From contig NC_079205.1 of the NCBI RefSeq assembly GCF_026745355.1, forward strand, positions 38,274,714 to 38,338,713: a stretch of 64,000 nt of DNA, given 5' to 3'. This stretch comes from Beta vulgaris subsp. vulgaris. Taxonomy: Eukaryota; Streptophyta; Magnoliopsida; Caryophyllales; Amaranthaceae. The translations under genes were made by a program, and so were the position numbers. Below are positions 58,035 through 64,000 of this stretch, piece by piece (position 1 is the stretch's first letter; each line of letters starts with the position of its first letter). The notes under the pieces were generated by a model. That model was not told where the DNA came from. It saw only the letters and a list, made by a program, of their open reading frames with translations, and made no database searches.

Positions 58035-58603
58035 GTCCACCCCTGGCTCCACCTTCGTCACTTCAACCTTTACCGCAACACTATAATGCAACCATCTTAC
58101 AACCCATCGAGACTCATTGTGCCTGCAACCATCATGGATCAGCGCCCCACAGTCTGTTTTCACTATGCCCCACTAACCCGCAGCAAAAAAAGACAGGAAT
58201 CTAGCAAAAGCTTGACGAGTTGGCTGCGCCCGTGATATCTCATGTCTCCCTAGCCTCAGTGCGGACGGATGCGCCCGTGGTGCTGTCCTAGATGCACCAA
58301 CATACTTACTCACGACAACAAGAATTCGAGTCATTGATGGTGATTCAATAATAAGATGGGCACCATTGATTCCTATTAATTATTGATGATGATGCAACGA
58401 TAAAATGGGCTTGATTTTAAGATGGTGGTGGTGGGATTTGGAGGGAAGAAAGGTGGTAGCCATGGTTGGGGATGGTGGCACTAGAGAAAGAAGAAGAGGA
58501 GAGGATAAAGAGAGAAAGGAAAAGAAGAGAGGGCAGAGAGAGAAAGGAGAAGAAGAAAGGGTATAGAGAGAAAATAATTTAGAATTGCAAAAATAAAAAA
58601 ATT
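58035..58603. other. Interior of the inverted-repeat element, right of the copia insertion
   Basis: It continues 50067 after the target duplication. A purine-rich stretch (GAGAGAAAGGAGAAG, about 58490-58575) mirrors the pyrimidine-rich stretch on the left side. No gene recognised. Confidence 0.4.
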
Positions 58604-58755
58604 GACCTGTTAAACTGGCAACAAGTCATTTGACTTGTTAAAAATCTAAATGGTATTGAAGTTAGCTTATTCCAGGATAATCAACTTGTTGATTTTTTTT
58701 AGCGGACTGCGCAAAGGATGGTTTATTCTTGTCAATTTTTCTTCTTATAATAATC
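58604..58755. repeat. Right arm of the long inverted-repeat pair (MULE-like)
   Basis: Reverse complement partner of 49540-49680 (see that entry). Confidence 0.5.
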
Positions 58756-58789
58756 GTAATAATTACAATCAAGAAAACTATAATAATAC

Positions 58790-58791
58790 TA

Positions 58792-58882
<91 letters not shown>
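58790..58882. repeat. (AAT)n microsatellite
   Basis: About 28 AAT units, then degenerate AAC/AAT. The poly-Asn frame over it is an artefact. Confidence 0.95.
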
Positions 58883-59119
58883 TAGTAACAATACTAATAA
58901 GTTTTTAAATATAAGTATGATATGTACTTATCGAATCTAATTTGAACTTATTTATTATCAAATCTAATATGGACTTATTTGATTTCATTTGAACCGATTT
59001 AAGTAAAAATTAGGTGTAGCCTTAATCCTATGTTTAGACATGGAAAAAAAACTAATATGAACCCGGTGCACTGTAAAACTTAGTGTGCACCCGATCCATC
59101 TCACGTGAGTTGTAATGAT
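58883..59119. other. Non-coding spacer
   Basis: It contains a short imperfect duplication (ACTTAT(T/C)...ATC(A/G)AATCTAAT, about 58926 and 58950). Nothing else recognised. Confidence 0.4.
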
Positions 59120-59552
59120 CATTGTTGTTAAAATCCCGATCCGAATCTTACGATTCTACGATTTTACGATCCTGGAGGACCTCACCGATCCCGATCCTAC
59201 GTAGGATCTTAATTTTGTAGGATCTTTCGATTCTGTCCAACCATAAAAAATCACATGGTAGGATCTTAACACGATTCTACGATCCTACGACTCTACGATC
59301 CGATCCTACCGTGTAAAAATCATAAAGTAATTTCACATATTCTATTTCTCCTATTAGATTTTGGTCGTATGTTACTTCAAAATTATAGTATTGAAAAAAT
59401 ATCATCATTTGCTAATTAAAAAATTCATATTAATATATAATTATCTTTATTTCACTGAATTGTAGGATCTTACGATCCTACGATCCGATCCCACCGATTC
59501 GATTCTACCAACCCCTACGATCCAAAGTAGGATCCCGATCCTGATAACATTG
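59120..59552. mobile_element. hAT-like MITE rich in GATC/ACGATCC motifs
   Basis: 433 bp flanked by 8-bp direct repeats GTAATGAT (59112-59119 and 59553-59560), the size used by hAT elements. Imperfect terminal inverted repeats: TGTTGTTAAAATCCCGATCC on the left and ATGTTATCAGGATCGGGATC on the other strand at the right. Both flanks inside the ends consist of clustered ACGATCC, TACGATTC and GATCCGATCC motifs. There is no coding capacity. Confidence 0.7.
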
Positions 59553-59599
59553 GTAATGATTAGAACTTTCAGTTTTTGCCACGTTTAGTCTTCCTCTCT

Positions 59600-59960
59600 T
59601 TCTCTCTCCCGATAGTGTATTTTGAAATGATATAGTGTATTTTGAGATAACATAGTGTATTTTAAAATGATATAGTGTATTTTGACATGATAGTATTTTG
59701 TTGAGTTTTTTGGCACGAGTGTTTTGCATGATATAATTTATATTGACATGGTATAGTATATTTTGAAAGAATATAGTGTGTTTTGACATGATAGTGTTTT
59801 GCTGTGTTTTTTGGCATGATAGTGTTACATGATATAGTGTGTTTTGACATGATATAATGTAATTTGAGATGATATAGTGTAGTTTATTTGTATATCATAC
59901 AAAATTATCATAATCGATCGTTATCGTGTTGACATGATAGTGTACTTTGACATGATATAA
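59600..59960. repeat. Degenerate ~21-bp tandem repeat
   Basis: Units like TGATATAGTGTATTTTGACA repeat about 15 times with variation. The array resumes at 60616-60650 (ATGTTTTGACATGATATAGTG) after a Helitron insertion. Confidence 0.8.
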
Positions 59961-60615
59961 TTAGCACTATATGCACGCGATGCGTGCAACTGTATATTAT
60001 CTTGTATTTGGTTGATAATTCAACAACTCTCCTTTCAAACAATGCTCTACGTTATGTCTTTTATTTATCTAAAAATCCATATATTTTATAGGCGTATTTA
60101 TGAGTAGTCTTTCAATTTAAATTTATTAGGTGATTGATGTTTTGAGCATACTATGGTGAATACTGAATAACGCTTCAATAAAAAGAATTATAAATTGATA
60201 TTATCAAATGATGTATGTTAATCTATTTAATCTCTATTATTATCTCAACTAATTGTGAGCCCGAAAAAAATTTGAATATTATCAAAATTTCTTAATTCTT
60301 TTATGGTTTCTTTATGCATATTATTTGAAATTGTTATTGCAACTAAGAGTTTAGATAGTAAGAATCTTTGTAAATCTTTGTTTTAATAATTGTTTGGAAA
60401 TTAATTTAATCCTCAGTTTATATTTTAAATTGCGAGTTTGTTCTTTTTATACTTTTCAATGTATGTCTTTCTAGTAGTGTAGAACTTTCCTGAATACCAA
60501 TATTTACGAGGAAAGAATCAAAAAAATTTATTCTTTATTATTTTTTGTGAGATTAAGATATATAAGTCTTTTCAAAAGTGGACACCATAGCTCCCATTGG
60601 CTTATATAATAGAGA
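59961..60615 (-). mobile_element. Non-autonomous Helitron, 655 bp
   Basis: On the - strand the 5' end is TCTCTATTATATAAGCC. The 3' end is a hairpin TGCACGC-ATC-GCGTGCA (59972-59988) followed 9 bp later by CTAA. The insertion lies exactly between A (59960) and T (60616), as Helitrons do, and makes no target duplication. Removing it restores an uninterrupted unit of the surrounding 21-bp repeat. No RepHel protein is encoded. Confidence 0.85.
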
Positions 60616-60961
60616 TATGTTTTGACATGATATAGTGTATGTTTGTTCTGAACAACTGTTTTGTTAAAATTTTAGAACGAGAGAATCTTATTGAAGAGAG
60701 AGAAAATTACGAATTTTGAAAAGTGGGAGTAACTAGTTTGTAGCGGCGCACGTACCTAGACTTGGTTCACAATATTTTTAATGTGACCCAGATCTAGACG
60801 GATTGTTAAACCTGATTTAACTTGAGCACAAACGCGGCTTGTACCCACGTCGGGTAACTCGGCAGTCTTTCTATCGAAGTGAGGTCTTGTAGTTGTATCA
60901 CTCCTCCTTTCCTCAAACACACACTCAATCTCTCTCTCTACAAGGTCCGATATTAATTCCA
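60616..60961 (+). promoter_or_regulatory. LSM5 upstream region and 5' untranslated leader
   Basis: 346 bp separate the Helitron from the LSM5 start codon. The last 90 bp are pyrimidine-rich (CTCCTCCTTTCC, CTCTCTCTCTAC at about 60932-60943), like plant 5' leaders. A TATA-like AATATTTTTAA lies at about 60769. The promoter assignment is inferred from position only. Confidence 0.4.
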
Positions 60962-61217
60962 ATGTCGTCAAACAATCCTTCCCAACTTCTTCCCTCAGGT
61001 TTTTTTTTTTGTTTCCTTCTGCTTGTACTCTTCAATCTTTTTATTTGCTTTTTTTGAGTTCATTATAACTGAATTCTTTTGGGTGAATTACAGAGTTGAT
61101 AGACAGGTGCATAGGTTCGAAAATTTGGGTGATAATGAAGGGAGATAAGGAACTTGTTGGCACTCTTCGAGGTTTCGATGTGTATGTGAACATGGTGCTT
61201 GAAGACGTTACTGAATA
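60962..61217 (+). CDS. LSM5: U6 snRNA-associated Sm-like protein LSm5, exons 1 and 2 (3' end outside window)
   Basis: Exon 1 (60962-60998) encodes [12 protein letters not shown] and ends before GT. Exon 2 (61094-61217) starts after TTACAG and encodes [20 protein letters not shown] then [20 protein letters not shown] and EY, ending at a GTATGT donor in phase 2. Together they cover residues 1-53 and the Sm1 motif. The Sm2 motif and the C-terminus (about 35 residues in the family) belong to a third exon not seen up to 64000. LSm5 is part of the LSm1-7 (cytoplasmic decapping) and LSm2-8 (nuclear U6 snRNA) rings. In Arabidopsis it is SAD1, where loss gives ABA and drought hypersensitivity. No damage is visible, so this is taken as a live gene whose start ATG matches the family N-terminus. 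Confidence 0.93.
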
Positions 61218-64000
61218 GTATGTTCTCTTTCTCTCTCCACCTTTTCTTGCTTTCCAATTAGGGTTTTCAGTTTTCAAATGTTTTTTTCGGCGAATCAATT
61301 TGTTGTATGTGAGCATATGTTCCGATTTAGGGTTTTAACGTTCAACCAAATTCTATTTCCGGCAGTTGCTCTGATGTAGAATTTGTATAGTTTTTTTGTT
61401 CTTCTTTTATGGGGAGGAGGAGTTGATAGTTTAAAGGGCTTTGTTATCAATCGCCCTGTATTATTGTATCTCGCACTAATTACGATTGGGAATTACAGTT
61501 TTATACCCTTATAGGATCGCCTCCGGTTGGTTTTCGCCTCACCTGCCATCCTTCTCCTTCCTTCAGCGCCCCTGAATTTACAATCGTCTACCCGTAATTG
61601 AACTGTAGAGTCAAGAAGACCTAACTGACAGAATGTCTGTTTTAGCTAAGTAAGTGGACTTAGTAATGCAGTGGTTATTGGTTAGAGACGTTGGTTGGTG
61701 GCGATGGCCGGCTATGGCGGGCAGTTCAGTTGAGTTGCCTTCGTGGTGCAATGGGTAGTAACATTTGAGTTAGGTATGATTGATTATTTGTTTTTTTTTT
61801 TGGGGGGGGGTTAAGGTATAAATAGCAATACTATCCGTGTTCAGGGCTTTTTGAGGGTATTGCTGGGACATTTGGGAGAAATTTTTATTTAGGCTAGTGT
61901 GGAATGATGGTTAGTAAATGTAGGAGATGCTTATATTCTAATCTTTCTCATTTGTGAGTAACCGAATTCCTTCCTGAAAAGATTGATAGACTGATTTGTA
62001 CAAATAGATGGATGGTGATTGACCCCTGGCCTGGAGTAGGCGTGACCTACTGGAATCTAGAATTAATAGTTTATGTGCACTAATAGCTAGTGGAATTACT
62101 GATGCTGGTAGGAACCGGTTTCCACTGCCATTAGTCAAGACAGAACACCTATAAAGATTCGAACCTAAAAATAGCAATACTTCAAGAACCTGAAATTTCA
62201 GCAAAATGCCCAGAATGATACAAATGGAAAAAAATGCACACACAAGAATTTTAACCCAAATTGAAGTACCCAATGTGAAAAGAAGGAACAAAATTGAAGA
62301 TGATTAATGTAAATGGTAGATCTACAACACTAATTTTAGCACCTAATCATCAATAAAGCACCAATGTCATTAATTAGTAATGTTTTAGAGAATCAATAAA
62401 TTTAAAAAATTCATGGGAAGACTCGGGAGAGAGAAATTCATGGGTGGCATCAAGTCAAAAAGGTAGTTTGGTCTTTTCCTTATTAAATGTTATTAAACTC
62501 GCCTACAGTTGGTGATTTTTTTCTGCATTTAGTAGTCTTGCATTCTTTGCAAGTTTGTTCCTCAATCTGTTACTCATAGTTTCTAGGACTTATTTTCTGG
62601 GTAGATATTTTTAGTTTTATTTTGTTATACCATTTCGGTGCATTTTGCAAATTTATGAGACTCCGAGGATATTATTGTATATACAAGAGGGCACCAAAAG
62701 GTTGAGTTTTAATGAGCAATTATAAGGAAAGCATGCAGATCCTCACATTAAGAGCATGAGGTTATGGTTAAGAGAATTTTCGCCTGGCCATAAACCCGCA
62801 TTTTCTACCTAAATATTGAATAGCGTGTCCAAGTGCAAGGCGAGTCCATGTAACAGAGTATACTGTAGGAAAGACAGGTGCAATAACCTTCGACTGGAAC
62901 ATGAAGTTGTGCACCTCTTGTTTTTTTTAGCAAGGCGCGTTGATGAGGTCATGAGAGATGGAGGTGTCGAGGTGGGAATACAACCTAGAAGACACTTTAG
63001 CAGATTTAAGAACATCAGGCAATCTCATAATCTGACAATTATGTGCTTGGTAAAGTCAATGATGAATCTTGTTTGATTGGATGCCCTTTTGTGAAACTTT
63101 TTCATTGGGATGCCTTTCAGTTTGTAACTTTAGCATCCTCTATATGAGGAGCATATGAGGAACCCTTTCAAAATATTGTCATGGGGGATTTACCTTGCCA
63201 AAAGTTTGGAACTTGATAGCTCCTTTTTCATTTTGTTGGTACCAGCTGTTTTGCTCGGAAAGGTTCTTTGGCAAGCAGGGTGGCCAATTTTAGCAAATAT
63301 TCCATTGTTCGATCCTTTCCTTTTCATGTCGGGCATCGGTGCCCACATGACCATAGAAATATCAATTATCTGTGCATGCGGACTCATTAGTTATACAACT
63401 TGTACTGGTCGGTTCTAGACCTCTTTTTACAAGTTAATCAGCTAATTGGCTGGTGTGGTTTTCCAGAAGGTGAAAGAGACACTGCTTAGTGATAGTTAAA
63501 AGGCAGACTAATCAAACTACCTTGTGTACGTGAAAGAAAATGAAAGTTCCTATCTGCTGGGTGGATAGTTATTTTTGAGTAAAGCTGAGTGGATAGTTAT
63601 TGACTAAGTGAAGTTTTAGTTATTAGGGATGTTCATTATTATTCTTACCTTAAGTACCTCTTGCCAGTCGCTTCAACGTGAGTATTGGTGGGTTCTGGTT
63701 ACAAGCTATTAGCTAAGTGGCTGGTGTTCTTTTTTGGGGTGAAAGAGACACTGCTAGATATATAAGAGGCAGACTAATCAAACTGCCTTGAATACGTGAA
63801 AGCAAATGGAAAGTGCTTTCTGCTAGGTGGATATTCATTGACTGACTAGTTATGAGGGGAATGTTCATGTTACTCTGACTTTTTTTAAGTACCCTGTGCC
63901 AGACACTTCGACTTTGACATGGGTATAGACCCTTCGAGAAATTATTTTGGGTCATAAGCTTAAAAAGTTTTCATGTATTAGTTGAGTTGGACACTTAAAC
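61218..64000 (+). other. LSM5 intron 2 (to window end)
   Basis: At least 2.78 kb of non-coding DNA follows the exon 2 donor. No third LSM5 exon was found. Short ORFs here (for example 63155-63418) have no recognisable similarity. It includes a T9G9 run near 61791-61808 and a diverged tandem duplication near its end. Confidence 0.65.
63427..63925 (+). repeat. Diverged tandem duplication, period about 272 bp
   Basis: Copy 1 (from 63427) and copy 2 (from 63699) share TTACAAG, GGCTGGTGT, GGTGAAAGAGACACTGCT, GGCAGACTAATCAAACT, ACGTGAAAG, CTGCT(G/A)GGTGGATA and AAGTACC...TGCCAG. They differ by many substitutions and indels, so the duplication is old. Confidence 0.85.

Noticed and set aside
60756..61316. 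Minus-strand ORFs opposite LSM5
   Set aside because: They overlap the LSM5 exons and splice sites on the + strand, which match a known family.
63155..63418. 87-codon ORF with hydrophobic stretches in LSM5 intron 2
   Set aside because: No recognisable family, no promoter or splice context, and an opposing frame is also open.

Overview
This is a nuclear genomic window from a flowering plant, most likely a eudicot. The evidence is Ty1-copia (including SIRE/Maximus-type), Ty3-gypsy, L1-type LINE, CACTA, Helitron and MITE sequences, AT-rich intergenic DNA, and one recognisable plant host gene. The species cannot be named from the sequence. Only one host gene is supported: the first two exons of an LSM5 (SAD1-type) gene at 60962-61217 (+). 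Its last exon must lie beyond 64000. Almost everything else is mobile DNA, much of it nested, and many insertions can be delimited to the base by target-site duplications (TSDs).

Layout. 1-2580: 3' end and 3' LTR of a Tat/Athila-like gypsy element, carrying a Harbinger/Tourist MITE (1546-1866, TSD TTA). 2756-11974: a decayed SIRE-type copia element (+) with gag, pol and an env-like ORF; its 5' LTR holds a 1.6 kb CACTA element (3702-5314, TSD ACT) and its 3' end is lost. 11975-15565: AT-rich non-coding DNA with a small LINE tail (16-bp TSD), a SINE-like tRNA motif and a cluster of TAATCAC palindromes. 15566-36709: a nested stack. A LINE (-) is split by an 18.6 kb non-autonomous gypsy element (16312-34884, TSD CACAT), whose 3' LTR is itself split by a 10.8 kb SIRE-type copia element (-) (18901-29734, TSD GAAGG).

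36710-39614: one CACTA-like end, an exon of an ALFIN-LIKE gene (DUF3594 domain) stranded in transposon-like DNA, and a small MITE inside a TA microsatellite. 39615-48329: an 8.7 kb CACTA element (TSD CAC) inserted in an AAC/ACC microsatellite. It carries a frameshifted TNP2-type transposase and a second ORF, separated by about 13 tandem copies of a 170-bp monomer. 48330-58880: trinucleotide repeats and a long inverted-repeat pair (MULE-like) whose interior received an 8 kb copia element (50068-58034, TSD GTCCA). That element has a Stowaway MITE in only one LTR. 59120-60615: a hAT-like MITE made of GATC/ACGATCC motifs, a 21-bp degenerate repeat, and a 655-bp Helitron whose empty site can be read directly, ending 346 bp before the LSM5 start codon. 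61218-64000: LSM5 intron 2 with a diverged tandem duplication.

None of the retroelement pol genes looks active. The reverse-transcriptase catalytic motif is altered in the first SIRE copy, the 50-58 kb copia element and the LINE, and is deleted in frame from the second SIRE copy. All readings are by eye; no database search was possible.
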